From: Acidimicrobiia bacterium
GTDB taxonomy: Bacteria; Actinomycetota; Acidimicrobiia; Spongiisociales; SHLN01
NCBI GenBank assembly: GCA_029862065.1
Contig: JAOTYB010000005.1
Coordinates: 1-37,740, forward strand
Length of the DNA: 37,740 bases
Reading direction: 5' to 3'
A program made the translations under genes and the position numbers. The number at the start of each line of letters is the position of its first letter. Positions within the stretch are counted from its first letter, which is position 1. This document shows, piece after piece, positions 15,026 to 24,841 of this stretch. Under the pieces are notes generated by a model that searched no databases, was not told the DNA's origin, and saw only the letters and a list, made by a program, of their open reading frames with translations.

Positions 15026-16141
15026 GTGGATTCTCCTTCGTTTAGCTCAGACGATGTCGCCCGGTTGGTGGAGGCGGCTGCCACCGTAGCCGGGGCGGCT
15101 GAGTTGACGGAAACGCTCGAGGCGATTGTGGAAACCGCCATGGATCTAACGGGAGCGTCCTACGGAGCGCTCGGCGTGCTGGGAGGCCATGGCTTCCTTA
15201 CCGAGTTCATCCACAAGGGGGTGGATCCCGAGACCGCCAAAAGGATCGGGGCGCCACCATCGGGCCATGGCCTGCTGGGGACCATCACTCGGGTTGCTGA
15301 AGGTGTCCGCACCGACGATATCGCCGATCATCCGGACTCGGTCAGCTTCCCCGAGCACCATCCGCCGATGGATTCCTTCCTCGGGGTCCCCATTCGGGTG
15401 GGGGATGAGGTCTTCGGCAACCTCTATCTGACCAACAGCGAGGGTGGCTTCCGGGACGGCGACATGGCCAACGTCGAAGCTCTCGCCATCATCGGCGGCT
15501 CGGCCATCGCCAATGCTCGGACCTCCCGCCGGTTGCGCACCGTGGCTGTCGTGGAGGACCGCGAGCGAATTGCCCGTGACTTGCACGACGCCATCATCCA
15601 GGACATATTCGCCGTCGGCCTGGGTCTTCAGGCATTGGCCGGTCGCTTGGGGGAGAGCGAGGCGGCGGTTGAGATCCGTGATGCCACCAGCAAGCTCGAC
15701 GATGCGATCACGGGACTCCGACGGTTCATCTTCGACCTGCGGCCGCCGGTGTGGGCCCATCGGCGGATCCGGGACGAGCTCGCCGAGCTCGCCGATTCAC
15801 TGGCCGAGCCTCATGATGCCGAGGTCGAGCTCCTGTTCCGGGGCGAGGTCGACAGCCTTCCCGAGCGCGTGACAGACGAGATACTGCCCATCGTGCGTGA
15901 ATCGCTCAGCAACGCCTTGCGCCATTCCGGAGCGACCAACATCACTACTTCGGTCGTCCGACACGCCGATCGGGTGGTGGTTAGGACCATCGACAACGGC
16001 GACGGGTTCGAGGTGGAAGCAGCCAACAATGGGATGGGGCTCAGCAACCTGCGGTCGCGGGCCGTCAACCAGGGCGGGTTCGCCGAAATCAGCTCGAGTT
16101 CGGGTTCGGGCACCACGGTGGAGGTGACCCTTCCCCTGTAG
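15026..16141 (+). CDS. GAF-domain sensor histidine kinase, DevS/DosT-like
   Basis: 371 aa from a GTG at 15026. One GAF domain spans about 25-165, against two in DevS. It contains HHPPMDSFLGVPIR with His112 at the position of the DevS heme ligand (His149 by my recall) and FGNLYLT with Tyr134 at the DevS distal tyrosine position. A HisKA_3 dimerisation domain follows with phospho-acceptor His187 in ERIARDLHD, then an HATPase with NALRHSG (296-302), DNGDGF (323-328) and GMGLSNLRSR. No membrane segment is present, so it is a cytosolic sensor. It pairs with the divergent DevR-like regulator. Heme or gas sensing is inference, since HPPM also occurs in other GAF domains. Confidence 0.88.
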   Translation: MDSPSFSSDDVARLVEAAATVAGAAELTETLEAIVETAMDLTGASYGALGVLGGHGFLTEFIHKGVDPETAKRIGAPPSGHGLLGTITRVAEGVRTDDIADHPDSVSFPEHHPPMDSFLGVPIRVGDEVFGNLYLTNSEGGFRDGDMANVEALAIIGGSAIANARTSRRLRTVAVVEDRERIARDLHDAIIQDIFAVGLGLQALAGRLGESEAAVEIRDATSKLDDAITGLRRFIFDLRPPVWAHRRIRDELAELADSLAEPHDAEVELLFRGEVDSLPERVTDEILPIVRESLSNALRHSGATNITTSVVRHADRVVVRTIDNGDGFEVEAANNGMGLSNLRSRAVNQGGFAEISSSSGSGTTVEVTLPL

Positions 16142-16172
16142 GGAGTAAGGAAAGGAAGCGTCGGAGGGCCCC

Positions 16173-18872
16173 ATGACCCACGACACACTTCAGCAAGCGC
16201 CCAATTGGCACGCCATGGATGGCCTGCTGGTGGCGGGCGAGCTGGCTACCGACGTTGCCGCCGGCTTGGCCGCACCCGAGGCCGCCCGACGACTCGACCG
16301 CTATGGGCCAAACGTGCTCGAGGCGGGCGTCCGCACCCCCTGGTACGTGGTGTTTGGCCGCCAGTTCGTCGACGCCCTCATCGTGATCCTGGCGGTGGCC
16401 GCCGCGGTCTCCCTCGCCCTAGACGAGATCACCGATGCCGTGACGATCGTGGTGATCCTCGTGCTCAACGGCGTACTCGGCTTCGTTCAGGAGTGGCGGG
16501 CCGAACGGGCCATCGAGGCTCTCCAGAAGCTGCTGGCCCAGGAGGCCCGGGTAGTTCGGGATGGGCGCGAAGCCGAGATCGACGCGACGCTCCTCGTTCC
16601 CGGCGACGTGGTCCTGGTCGAAACCGGGGCCAGGATGCCGGCCGACATGCGGATCGTCCACGCCGTCGATCTCAAGCTCGATGAGTCAACGCTCACCGGA
16701 GAATCGGAATCGGTCACCAAAGGCGAGGACGAGGTGGAGGCGACGACCCCTCTGGCCGAGCGGACATCGATGAGCTGGATGGGGACGACCGTCACCAACG
16801 GCCGGGCACGCGGGGTGGTGGTCGGCACCGGCATGACGACGGAGTTCGGCCGGATCGCCGAGCTCACCCGCTCGGTTGGGGTTGAGCACACCCCGCTGCA
16901 GAAGAAGTTGGCGAGGCTTGGAACCATCCTCGGGTTGATCGCAGTGGGGATTGCCGTCATCGTCGCCGCCACCGGGGCCTTGCTTGGCCAGGACCTCGAG
17001 GAGATGTTCTTCACCGGGGTCTCCCTGGCGGTGGCCGTCGTCCCCGAGGGCCTGCCGGCTGTGGTCACGATCACTCTGGCACTCGGCATTCGTCGGATGG
17101 TGGCACGCAAAGCGCTGCTTCGCCGTCTGCAAGCGGCCGAAACGCTGGGGGCCGCCACGGTCATCTGCACCGATAAGACCGGGACCCTCACGCAGAACGC
17201 CATGACGGTCAGGCGTCTGTGGGTGCCGTCGGGGCTGGCAGAACTGACGGGTGTCGGTTACTCCCCCGACGACGGAGAGCTGGTGGCGGAGCCCGGCCTG
17301 GACGTCTTGGAGGTGGCGGCCGCTTTCGAGTCGGGATTGTGGTGCAACCACGCTCGCATCGAACGCGATGAAGCCGGCTGGCGCAGCGTGGGCGAACCGA
17401 CGGAAGCCGCCCTCGTTACCGCCGCCCACAAGGCTGAGGTCACAGTCGACGTTGAGCCGGTCGGAGAGTTCAGTTTCAACTCCCGGCGCAAGCGGATGAC
17501 GGTGCTTGAAAGGTCGGACCGGGGGCTCATCGCCCACACCAAGGGCGCCCCGGAGGTGTTGCTCTCCCGCTGCGACATGGTCGGATGGGGGGACTCGGCC
17601 GTTGAGCTTGACGAGGCTGACCGCCGTGCGCTGCAAGAGGTGGCCGACCGATTTGCCGCCGACGGTTTACGGACGCTGGCGCTGGCCCGTCGCCTGTTGC
17701 CGGCTGAGATTGCTCTCGACGAGGACGAGGTGGAAACCGGCCTTTCGTTGCTCGGCATCGTCGGCATTCTCGATCCGCCCCGTCCCGAGGTGCCGGGGGC
17801 GGTGGCCGAGGCTCGGGCGGCAGGGATCCGGGTCGTCATGATCACGGGCGACGCCGCCGCCACTGCCCTGGCGATCGCCTCGGCGGTAGGGCTGGGCACC
17901 GACCGGGCGGTGGTCGGGAACGAGATCACAGGCATGAGCGACGATGAGCTCCGGGCTGCTCTGACGGACGGTGCGGTGTTCGCCAGGACCACGCCTGAGC
18001 ACAAGCTGCGCATTGTCCAGTTGCTGCAACACGACGGCGACGTGGTCGGCATGACTGGCGACGGGGTCAACGACGCTCCGGCCCTCAAGCAGGCCGACAT
18101 CGGCATCTCAATGGGGCTGCGTGGCACCGACGTCGCCAAGGGCGCGAGCGACATGATTCTCACCGACGACAACTTCGCCTCCATTATCGGAGCGATCTCG
18201 GAGGGGCGCCGCCAGTTCGACAACATCCAGAAGTTCATCCGGTACCTGTTGTCTTCCAACGCCGGCGAGGTCATCGCCATCTTCATCAACATCCTCCTGA
18301 ACGCCCCGCTTATCCTCTTGCCCGTTCAGATCTTGTGGATGAATCTCGTGACCGACGGGCTCACCGCTCTGGCGCTGGGGGTAGAGCCCTCCGAGGAGGG
18401 CATCATGGCGCGGCCACCGCGCGACCCGGCGGCGGCCATCCTCTCGCGGCGGGGCCTCCTCCAGATTGTCGGGTTCGGCGCCTACATCGGAGCGGCCACC
18501 CTGTTCCTGTTCCACTTCTATCGGGTGGGGCTCGACCGTGACGTGGCCCTCGCCCAAACCATGGCCTTCACCGGGATGGTCGTGCTCGAGCACATGAATG
18601 TGTTCAACTTCCGGGCGTTGCATGCGCCGATGCGGGTGATTGGATTCTTCTCCAACCCGTGGTTGCTGGGGGCCTGGACGTTCACGATCAGTTTGCAGGT
18701 GGCGGTCGTCTATGTGCCGTTCTTGCAGAACGCCTTCGGGACGGTGGCGCTCGGGCCGGCCGATTGGCTGTGGGTGATCGCCGTGTCGGTGCCCGTGTTC
18801 GTGATCGGCGAGATAGCCAAGACCATCGGCTGGTCAAAGAGCAGACCGCAGCTGCCAGTCTCGCCGGTTTAG
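16173..18872 (+). CDS. P2A-type cation-transporting ATPase, probable Ca2+ exporter
   Basis: 899 aa. Phosphorylation site Asp334 is in ICTDKTGTLTQNAMT, and the hinge motif [13 protein letters not shown] is present. Ion-binding residues match SERCA-type pumps: VAVVPEGLPAVV in helix 4 with Glu292, SSNAGEVIAIF in helix 5 (Asn and Glu as in SERCA Asn768 and Glu771) and MNLVTDGLTALALG in helix 6 (Asn, Thr and Asp). The transmembrane order and length are those of PacL/LMCA. It starts 31 bases after the kinase gene with a GGAGG site, so the two may be co-transcribed. In mycobacteria, CtpF, an ATPase of this type, belongs to the DosR regulon, which fits the neighbourhood. Calcium is the best-supported ion. 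Confidence 0.92.
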   Translation: MTHDTLQQAPNWHAMDGLLVAGELATDVAAGLAAPEAARRLDRYGPNVLEAGVRTPWYVVFGRQFVDALIVILAVAAAVSLALDEITDAVTIVVILVLNGVLGFVQEWRAERAIEALQKLLAQEARVVRDGREAEIDATLLVPGDVVLVETGARMPADMRIVHAVDLKLDESTLTGESESVTKGEDEVEATTPLAERTSMSWMGTTVTNGRARGVVVGTGMTTEFGRIAELTRSVGVEHTPLQKKLARLGTILGLIAVGIAVIVAATGALLGQDLEEMFFTGVSLAVAVVPEGLPAVVTITLALGIRRMVARKALLRRLQAAETLGAATVICTDKTGTLTQNAMTVRRLWVPSGLAELTGVGYSPDDGELVAEPGLDVLEVAAAFESGLWCNHARIERDEAGWRSVGEPTEAALVTAAHKAEVTVDVEPVGEFSFNSRRKRMTVLERSDRGLIAHTKGAPEVLLSRCDMVGWGDSAVELDEADRRALQEVADRFAADGLRTLALARRLLPAEIALDEDEVETGLSLLGIVGILDPPRPEVPGAVAEARAAGIRVVMITGDAAATALAIASAVGLGTDRAVVGNEITGMSDDELRAALTDGAVFARTTPEHKLRIVQLLQHDGDVVGMTGDGVNDAPALKQADIGISMGLRGTDVAKGASDMILTDDNFASIIGAISEGRRQFDNIQKFIRYLLSSNAGEVIAIFINILLNAPLILLPVQILWMNLVTDGLTALALGVEPSEEGIMARPPRDPAAAILSRRGLLQIVGFGAYIGAATLFLFHFYRVGLDRDVALAQTMAFTGMVVLEHMNVFNFRALHAPMRVIGFFSNPWLLGAWTFTISLQVAVVYVPFLQNAFGTVALGPADWLWVIAVSVPVFVIGEIAKTIGWSKSRPQLPVSPV

Positions 18873-19330
18873 AGTCGGCCCGGTCGCGTGCGGGGAGCGA
18901 ACCCGGCACCCGACGACCGCCCGCTCATCTCATCGATGGGGATCTTGACCACCACTTCTTTGGGGGCCAGCGGGCTGGGGCGGGAAAAGGCCAGGGCCGA
19001 GCCGAACACGTTGCGGTACTTCACCAGGAGCAGCCCGATGGCGTCGGCTTCTTCACCCGAGTCCTCAACTACCTCGGCCGTTCCCCAGAGCAAGACGCTT
19101 TCCCAGTCCCCTTGCTCGTTGGAATACCGGCTCACTTCTACACAACACCGGCCGCCGGACAGCAACGCCGTCAGCCGTCGACCCGGTCCGGTTCGGAGGT
19201 AGAGGGCATCGTTCAGCTGAACGAACGAGATGGGGGTGACGTAGGGCTCGCCGTCGGTGATGACGGCCAGATGGCCGACTGGCTCCTCGGCGAGTAGTCG
19301 ATGGCACTGAGCCTGCGTTATCGGTTCCAC
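18869..19330 (-). CDS. Pyridoxamine 5'-phosphate oxidase-family (FMN/F420-binding) protein
   Basis: 153 aa split-barrel protein. The opening CHRLLAEEPVGHLAVITDGEPYVTPI, then LYLRTGPGRRLTALL and CVEVSRY, follow the pattern of small actinobacterial PNPOx-like flavin or F420 reductases. It is too short and divergent to be a true PdxH. It converges on the ATPase gene with a four-base overlap of the ends. Proteins of this family are recurrent members of the mycobacterial DosR regulon; whether this one is controlled by the neighbouring regulator is not visible. The substrate is unknown. Confidence 0.83.
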   Translation of the reverse strand: MEPITQAQCHRLLAEEPVGHLAVITDGEPYVTPISFVQLNDALYLRTGPGRRLTALLSGGRCCVEVSRYSNEQGDWESVLLWGTAEVVEDSGEEADAIGLLLVKYRNVFGSALAFSRPSPLAPKEVVVKIPIDEMSGRSSGAGFAPRTRPGRL

Positions 19331-19446
19331 AATCCAAGACTGATAGACGAAGTGGTACCGAGCCTAGAGCATTAGGACCCTGATGAGATCGGCACTCACG
19401 CTCGAGGCCGGGGGCGCTCCACCCCGGGCCTTGGTACGCTCCACAG

Positions 19447-20292
19447 ATGGATTCGATACGCCGCTTGTCCGAGCCCGACCTCCGCAAGCCCGTGGCGATC
19501 GTCGCCTTTGAAGGGTGGAACGATGCCAGCGATGCTGCCAGCGGCACGGTTGCCTACCTCATCGGACAGTTCGACGCCGAGCCGTTTCTCGTTATCGATC
19601 CCGAGCTCTTCATCGACTTTCACGAGACCCGGCCGACCGTGGTTGTGGAAGGGGGCGTCGCCGAGGACCTGGCCTGGCCTGCGACGAAGATGTATGCAGT
19701 GCAGCTCGACGGAGAGCAGCGAGATCTCGTGCTGGTGCTGGGGGATGAGCCCCAGTTACGCTGGCAGACCTATGGCGCACTGCTGCTCGATGAGCTCAGA
19801 CGGGTAGGTGTTGAACAGGTGGTGCTGCTCGGCGCCTTCCTGGGCCCGGTGCCCCACACGGGACCGGTTCCGGTCATAGGGACGGCGGCCTCCACCGACG
19901 AGCTGTCCGGCCTCGGCCTAACCGGAGCCGACTATGAGGGACCGACCGGCATCGTCGGCGTGTTGTCCCACTTGTTCCGGGAGGAGGGGTTCTCCACGCT
20001 CAGTTTGTGGGCGGCCACCTCCCACTACCTCGGCACCAATCCCAACCCCAAGGCCATGCTGGCTCTGCTGGAGAAGGCCGACCGGCTCCTCGACCTACGC
20101 GTTGACGCCACCGAGTTGGCGGAAGTGGCCGGCGAATTCGAAGCGCGGGTTGATGCGGCGATGGCCGCATCGGAGGAATTCACCAGCTACGTACGCCGCC
20201 TCGAGTCGCTGCAGAGTGGCTCACCCGACTTCGACCCCTCAGATGCAGCCGACCTGATCTCCGAGGTCGAGAGCTTCCTCAAGGACAATTAG
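19447..20292 (+). CDS. PAC2-family protein
   Basis: 281 aa. The start region VAIVAFEGWNDASDAASGTVAYL, followed by RPTVVV, QLRWQTYGALLLDELRRVGV and LGAFLGPVPHTGPVPV, is the typical bacterial PAC2 pattern. The eukaryotic relatives chaperone proteasome assembly, and actinobacteria with Pup-proteasomes usually carry PAC2 homologues, but the bacterial function is not settled. The C-terminal part (about 220-281) is helical and acidic. It is divergent from the PNPOx-like gene across 116 bases, where I see no further gene, and it converges on the copper ATPase gene. Confidence 0.88.
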   Translation: MDSIRRLSEPDLRKPVAIVAFEGWNDASDAASGTVAYLIGQFDAEPFLVIDPELFIDFHETRPTVVVEGGVAEDLAWPATKMYAVQLDGEQRDLVLVLGDEPQLRWQTYGALLLDELRRVGVEQVVLLGAFLGPVPHTGPVPVIGTAASTDELSGLGLTGADYEGPTGIVGVLSHLFREEGFSTLSLWAATSHYLGTNPNPKAMLALLEKADRLLDLRVDATELAEVAGEFEARVDAAMAASEEFTSYVRRLESLQSGSPDFDPSDAADLISEVESFLKDN

Positions 20293-20296
20293 TCAA

Positions 20297-22471
20297 CTAC
20301 CTGGCGAAACGCTTCAACCGAACGCTATTCAGCACGACGCTCACGCTCGAGAAGGCCATGGCGAGAGCGGCTATCGAAGGGTCGAGCTGGCCAAAGGCTG
20401 CGAGCGGTATGGCGGCGGCGTTGTAGAAGAAGGCCCAGAACAGGTTCTGTCCGATGGTGCGGTGGGTGCGGCGGGCCAGTTTGACCGCCGTCACGACCTG
20501 GCGGGGATCGCCCGACAACAGCACGATGTCGCCGGATTCAATGGCGATGTCGGTTCCGGAGCCGACGGCCATGCCCAGATCAGCCTGAGTGAGAGCCGGA
20601 GCGTCGTTCACGCCATCTCCGACAAAGGCGACGATCTCGCCTTCTTGCTGGAGCGCCTCGACTGCGGCTGCCTTCTCGGCCGGAACCACGCTGTCGAGCA
20701 CCCTCCCGATCCCGACGTCCTTCGCCACCGCCTGAGCCGTCACCGGATTGTCGCCGGTCACCATGACGAGGTCGATATCCATTGCCCGGAGGTCGGTCAT
20801 GGCCGCCGACACACCCGGCCGGGGGGCGTCAACCAGCGCCACGTGGCCTCGCACCTCTCCGTTCCAGGCTGCGACGAACACCGTGCGGCCCCCGCTTTCC
20901 AGCCCGGAGATCTGCCGTTTCACTTCCTCGGACACAGGGATGCCGAGGCTCTCTATGAGACGCTCGTTGCCGATCTGAACGGCGGTGGTGTCCACCGTGC
21001 CGCGAATTCCCCCGCCGGGCAGTTCCTCGACGTCGGTCGGTGAAATGAGCGTTAGGTCTCGCTCCTCGGCTTCGAGGGTCACCGCTCGCGCCACCGGATG
21101 GCCGCTGGCAGACTCCAGTGAGCCAACCAGGGTTAAGAAGCGGTCGGGGTCGACGGTTGTCTCGATGTGCTCGACTGTCATGCGGCCGGAGGTAATGGTC
21201 CCGGTCTTGTCGAAGGCGACGGTGTCGATCGTCCGGGCGCGCTCGAACACCTCGGCCGTCTTGAAGAGCACTCCGAGCTCGGCGCCTCGGCCTGATCCGA
21301 CCATGATGGCGGTAGGGGTCGCCAACCCGAGAGCACACGGACACGCGATGATGAGGACGGCAACCGCGTTTCTCCACGACGTCTCCACTTCCCCGCTCAC
21401 CGCCAGCCACACGATGCCGGTGGTTAGGGCCACGAGGATGACAACGGGCACGAAAACCGAAGACACCCGATCGGCCAGGCGTTGGGCGGGCGCCTTTGAG
21501 GCCTGGGCCCGTTCAACCATGTGGGCGATTTGGGCAAGGGCGGTGTCTGAGCCGATGGCCGTGGCTTCCACCACCACCCGCCCCTGGTGGTTGATCGTGG
21601 CGCCATAGACGACATCGCCTGGGCCTTTGTCCACCGGGAGTGCCTCACCGGTGAGCAGGCTCTCGTTGAATGACGAGCGCCCGGCGTTGATGAGGCCGTC
21701 GGTGGGGATCTTCTCGCCGGGGTTGACCACCATGAGATCCCCGGGCCGGACGGTCTCGGCGGACACAAGCGTCTCGACCCCGTTGCGGAGGAGGCGGGCT
21801 TCTTTGGCTCCCAGCTCGAGCAGCCGGCTAATCGCTTGAGAGGCGCTGCCCTTGGCCCGTGCCTCGAAATAGCGGCCGAGGAGAATGAACGTGACGATGA
21901 GAGCGGCCGTCTCGAAGAACACCTCTTCGTCGGCGAAGATCGCCCACACCGAGTAGCCGTAGGCCGCCAGCGTGCCAACCGACACAAGTGTGTCCATGCT
22001 GGTGTCCAGGGCTCGCAGCCGCAGCCAGGCGTTGCGGTGGAACTGCCAGCCAAAGACGAACACCACCGGAGTGGCCAGCGCCCACACGGTGAGCCGGACG
22101 GCGTCGCCCCCATCGGTGAGCAGCATGATCAACATGAGGGGGATCGTGAAGGCCGCCGCCCGGGCGAGGTTTCGCCGCTGGAACTTGACGTCCCGGTCGA
22201 ATCGCTCGGTCGGGACCTCGCGCTCGTCCTCCTCGGTTATCTCGGTGAGGTGGTAGCCGAGCTTGTCAATCGCCGCCGTCAGCTGACCGACATTGGCGCC
22301 GGGATTCAACGTCACGGTCGCACCGGCGCCGGGGTAGTTGACGACCGCCGACTCGACACCGTCCTGCTTGCCGAGCACCCGCTCGATCCGGACCGCACAC
22401 GAGGCACAGGTCATGCCTTGGACGGCGAATTCGACCGATGTTGGGGCCTCGGTCGGGGGAGACTCGATCAT
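20297..22471 (-). CDS. copA: Copper-exporting P1B-1-type ATPase
   Basis: 724 aa. One N-terminal heavy-metal-associated domain carries MTCASC (Cys22 and Cys25). The membrane metal site is Cys377-Pro-Cys379 ([13 protein letters not shown]), and phosphorylation occurs at Asp421 in FDKTGTIT. The P1B His-Pro signature is in ASGHPVARA, and the hinge is [10 protein letters not shown]. The last two helices have FFYN and [12 protein letters not shown], the Cu(I) selectivity pattern (Tyr-Asn in helix 7, Met and Ser in helix 8). It pumps Cu(I) out of the cytosol. Its ATG overlaps the stop of the upstream CopZ-like gene. Confidence 0.94.
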   Translation of the reverse strand: MIESPPTEAPTSVEFAVQGMTCASCAVRIERVLGKQDGVESAVVNYPGAGATVTLNPGANVGQLTAAIDKLGYHLTEITEEDEREVPTERFDRDVKFQRRNLARAAAFTIPLMLIMLLTDGGDAVRLTVWALATPVVFVFGWQFHRNAWLRLRALDTSMDTLVSVGTLAAYGYSVWAIFADEEVFFETAALIVTFILLGRYFEARAKGSASQAISRLLELGAKEARLLRNGVETLVSAETVRPGDLMVVNPGEKIPTDGLINAGRSSFNESLLTGEALPVDKGPGDVVYGATINHQGRVVVEATAIGSDTALAQIAHMVERAQASKAPAQRLADRVSSVFVPVVILVALTTGIVWLAVSGEVETSWRNAVAVLIIACPCALGLATPTAIMVGSGRGAELGVLFKTAEVFERARTIDTVAFDKTGTITSGRMTVEHIETTVDPDRFLTLVGSLESASGHPVARAVTLEAEERDLTLISPTDVEELPGGGIRGTVDTTAVQIGNERLIESLGIPVSEEVKRQISGLESGGRTVFVAAWNGEVRGHVALVDAPRPGVSAAMTDLRAMDIDLVMVTGDNPVTAQAVAKDVGIGRVLDSVVPAEKAAAVEALQQEGEIVAFVGDGVNDAPALTQADLGMAVGSGTDIAIESGDIVLLSGDPRQVVTAVKLARRTHRTIGQNLFWAFFYNAAAIPLAAFGQLDPSIAALAMAFSSVSVVLNSVRLKRFAR

Positions 22472-22677
22472 TGAGCTACTTCGTAGCCTTGATCCTCAAT
22501 GGCGGAAACGATTTCGTCGAGCCCGACCTGGGCGGTCTCGTACGTAATGGTCACGGTCTTCTCCGGGATGTCGACGACGGAATCGGTCACACCCGATAGC
22601 TCGGACGTAGCTCCTTCGATCGACACCTTGCAGTGGTCGCAGGAGATATCGGGTACAGAGAGTGTTTGGATTTCCAT
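22468..22677 (-). CDS. CopZ-like heavy-metal-associated domain protein, 69 aa
   Basis: 69 aa, exactly one HMA domain. The metal-binding Cys pair is in [15 protein letters not shown] (Cys13 and Cys16), and the last strand reads DQGYEVAQ. The start at 22677 (MEIQTLSVP) is chosen by domain fit; a longer open frame upstream overlaps the divergent CBS-like gene. It probably hands Cu(I) to the coupled ATPase, which it overlaps by ATGA. No CsoR or CopY regulator is in the window, so how the pair is induced cannot be seen. Confidence 0.9.
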   Translation of the reverse strand: MEIQTLSVPDISCDHCKVSIEGATSELSGVTDSVVDIPEKTVTITYETAQVGLDEIVSAIEDQGYEVAQ

Positions 22678-22732
22678 AGCGCACAAGCATATCCCGCAAT
22701 CCGGCTTTGCGTGGTCCGTAAACTCAACGGCC

Positions 22733-23692
22733 ATGGAGATCCGGCCCAGCATTTTGGAGGCAATTGGCAACACGCCCCTGGTCCGTCTGGCCCGTCTCCA
22801 TCCGCCGGGCAACCTGGTCGCCAAGCTCGAGTACACCAACCCGGGAGGCTCGATCAAGGACCGGATCGGGATAACGATGATTGAGGCGGCCGAGCGTGAT
22901 GGACTGCTCAAACCGGGTGGGACGATCGTCGAGCCGACGAGTGGCAACACGGGGGTTGGTCTGGCCCTGGCAGCTGCGGTCAAGGGCTACCGGCTCGTGT
23001 GCGTGATGCCGGACAAGATGTCGCAGGAGAAGATCGACGGGTTGCGGGCCTACGGCGCCGAGGTGCACGTCGCTCCGACCGATGTGGATCCCGGCGACCC
23101 CCGGTCCTATTACTCGACCGCCGCCCGGCTGGTGGCGGAGATCCCCGGCGCCTTCAGCCCGAATCAGTATGCCAACCCGGCCAACCCGATCTCCCATTAT
23201 GAGACCACCGGGCCGGAGATCTGGACGCAGACCGACGGCTCGATCGATGTCCTGGTGGTGGGGGTGGGCACCGGAGGGACGATCACGGGAACGGCTCGTT
23301 ACCTCAAGGAACAGGCCCCGGACGTTGAAGTGGTCGGCGTGGATCCGGTGGGGTCGATCTACACGGCCACGTCGGACGCTGAGGTCCACACCTACCTGAC
23401 CGAGGGCGTGGGCGAGGACTTCTGGCCCGAGACCTTCGATCCCGATGTCGTTGACCGGTTCGTGCAGGTGAGTGACGCGGCGGCCTACGCCATGGCCCGC
23501 CGGTTGGCCAGTGTCGAGGGTGTGCTGGTCGGGTCCTCCGGAGGATTGGCGGTTGAGGGGGCGCTGGAGGTGGCCACCGACGCCCCCGACAAGCTGGTGG
23601 TGGTGATCATCGCCGACTCAGGCCGCAGCTATGTTTCCAAAGTGTTCAACGATGAATGGATGATCGCCAGCGGGCTCATGGAGGGGCAGTGA
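22733..23692 (+). CDS. Cystathionine beta-synthase-like PLP enzyme lacking the CBS domain pair
   Basis: 319 aa from the ATG at 22733; a longer in-frame opening runs back over the divergent CopZ gene and is rejected. PLP lysine Lys42 is in NPGGSIKDRIG, and the phosphate loop precursor is EPTSGNTGVGLA. YYSTAARLVAEIPGAF followed by YANPANPISHYETTGPEIW favours cystathionine beta-synthase over O-acetylserine sulfhydrylase. Full-length bacterial CBS enzymes such as mycobacterial Rv1077 carry a C-terminal Bateman pair (about 460 aa), and this one stops right after the catalytic domain. It is coupled by a GTGA overlap to the cystathionine gamma-lyase/synthase gene, making a reverse-transsulfuration unit (homocysteine plus serine to cysteine). 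Confidence 0.88.
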   Translation: MEIRPSILEAIGNTPLVRLARLHPPGNLVAKLEYTNPGGSIKDRIGITMIEAAERDGLLKPGGTIVEPTSGNTGVGLALAAAVKGYRLVCVMPDKMSQEKIDGLRAYGAEVHVAPTDVDPGDPRSYYSTAARLVAEIPGAFSPNQYANPANPISHYETTGPEIWTQTDGSIDVLVVGVGTGGTITGTARYLKEQAPDVEVVGVDPVGSIYTATSDAEVHTYLTEGVGEDFWPETFDPDVVDRFVQVSDAAAYAMARRLASVEGVLVGSSGGLAVEGALEVATDAPDKLVVVIIADSGRSYVSKVFNDEWMIASGLMEGQ

Positions 23693-24834
23693 GGAAGCGC
23701 AAGTACGAGACGATCGCCATCCACGCCGGTCAGGACCCCGATCCGACCACCGGGGCGGTAGTCACCCCCATATACGCAACCTCTACCTATGCCCAGGAGG
23801 CACCGGGCAAGACGGTCTACGAGTACTCGCGCACCGATAACCCCACCCGCACCGCCTTGCAGACTGCGCTCGGCGAACTCGAAGGTGTCGGGGATGGTGG
23901 AGGAGCGGTTGCCACCGCTTCGGGGATGGCGGCTGTGGCTCTGCTGGGGTATCTGCACAAGCCGGGTGACCACGTGGTGATTCCCAACGACGCCTATGGA
24001 GGCACCTACCGGTTCATCGCCCGGGTCCTTGGTGAGCAGGGTGTCGAGTGGACCGTGGTGGACCAGACCGACCTGGTGGCGGTCGAGAAGGCACTCCGCC
24101 CCGAGACCACCTGGGTGCTCGCCGAGACGCCAACCAACCCCCTGTTACGGGTGGTCGACATCGCGGCCATCGCCGGCCTTGCTCATGCCGGCGGAGCCCG
24201 GCTGGTGGTCGACAACACCTTTGCCACGTCCTACCTCCAGCAGCCCCTGGCACTGGGCGCCGACATGTCGTTGTACTCCACCACCAAATACGTGGGGGGC
24301 CACAGCGACGTTGTCGGGGGAGCGCTGGTGACCGACGACGCCGAGCTGCTCGAGCAGCTGCGGTTCTACCAGAACGCGGCCGGACCGGTTCCCGGCCCCT
24401 TTGACGTCTATCTCACCTTGCGTGGCCTGAAGACTCTGGCAGTGCGCATGGATCGCCATTGTGCAAACGCCCGCACGATCGCCGAGTTCTTGACGGGACA
24501 CCAGGCGGTGGGTGAGGTGTTTTTCCCCGGCCTCGAATCACATCCCCAGCACGAGCTGGCCGCCACTCAGATGGCGGATTTCGGCGGCATGATCTCCTTC
24601 CGCACTAAGGCCGGCCCCGATGTTGCGGAGAAGGTGGTGGCTCGTACCGAGCTGTTCTTCCTGGCCGAGAGTCTGGGCGGGGTTGAGTCGCTGATTGAGG
24701 TCCCTGCCCTCATGACACACATGTCGGTGGCCGGCACCGATCTGGAAGTGCCGGCGGATCTGGTCAGATTGTCGGTGGGTATCGAGCATGTCGATGACCT
24801 CATCGAAGACCTCGACCAAGCCCTGTCCGGGTAG
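23689..24834 (+). CDS. Cystathionine gamma-lyase/gamma-synthase family PLP enzyme
   Basis: 381 aa, starting at the GTG that overlaps the stop of the CBS-like gene. PLP lysine Lys200 is in SLYSTTKYVGGHSD. Other landmarks are the opening ETIAIHAGQDPDP, YEYSRTDNPTR (44-54), TASGMAAV and the C-terminal RLSVGIEHVDDLIEDL. The Cys/Met-metabolism fold cannot separate MetB (forward) from gamma-lyase (reverse); the partner CBS-like gene argues for gamma-lyase, splitting cystathionine to cysteine, ammonia and 2-oxobutyrate. Confidence 0.92.
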   Translation: MRKRKYETIAIHAGQDPDPTTGAVVTPIYATSTYAQEAPGKTVYEYSRTDNPTRTALQTALGELEGVGDGGGAVATASGMAAVALLGYLHKPGDHVVIPNDAYGGTYRFIARVLGEQGVEWTVVDQTDLVAVEKALRPETTWVLAETPTNPLLRVVDIAAIAGLAHAGGARLVVDNTFATSYLQQPLALGADMSLYSTTKYVGGHSDVVGGALVTDDAELLEQLRFYQNAAGPVPGPFDVYLTLRGLKTLAVRMDRHCANARTIAEFLTGHQAVGEVFFPGLESHPQHELAATQMADFGGMISFRTKAGPDVAEKVVARTELFFLAESLGGVESLIEVPALMTHMSVAGTDLEVPADLVRLSVGIEHVDDLIEDLDQALSG

Positions 24835-24841
24835 CCGACCA

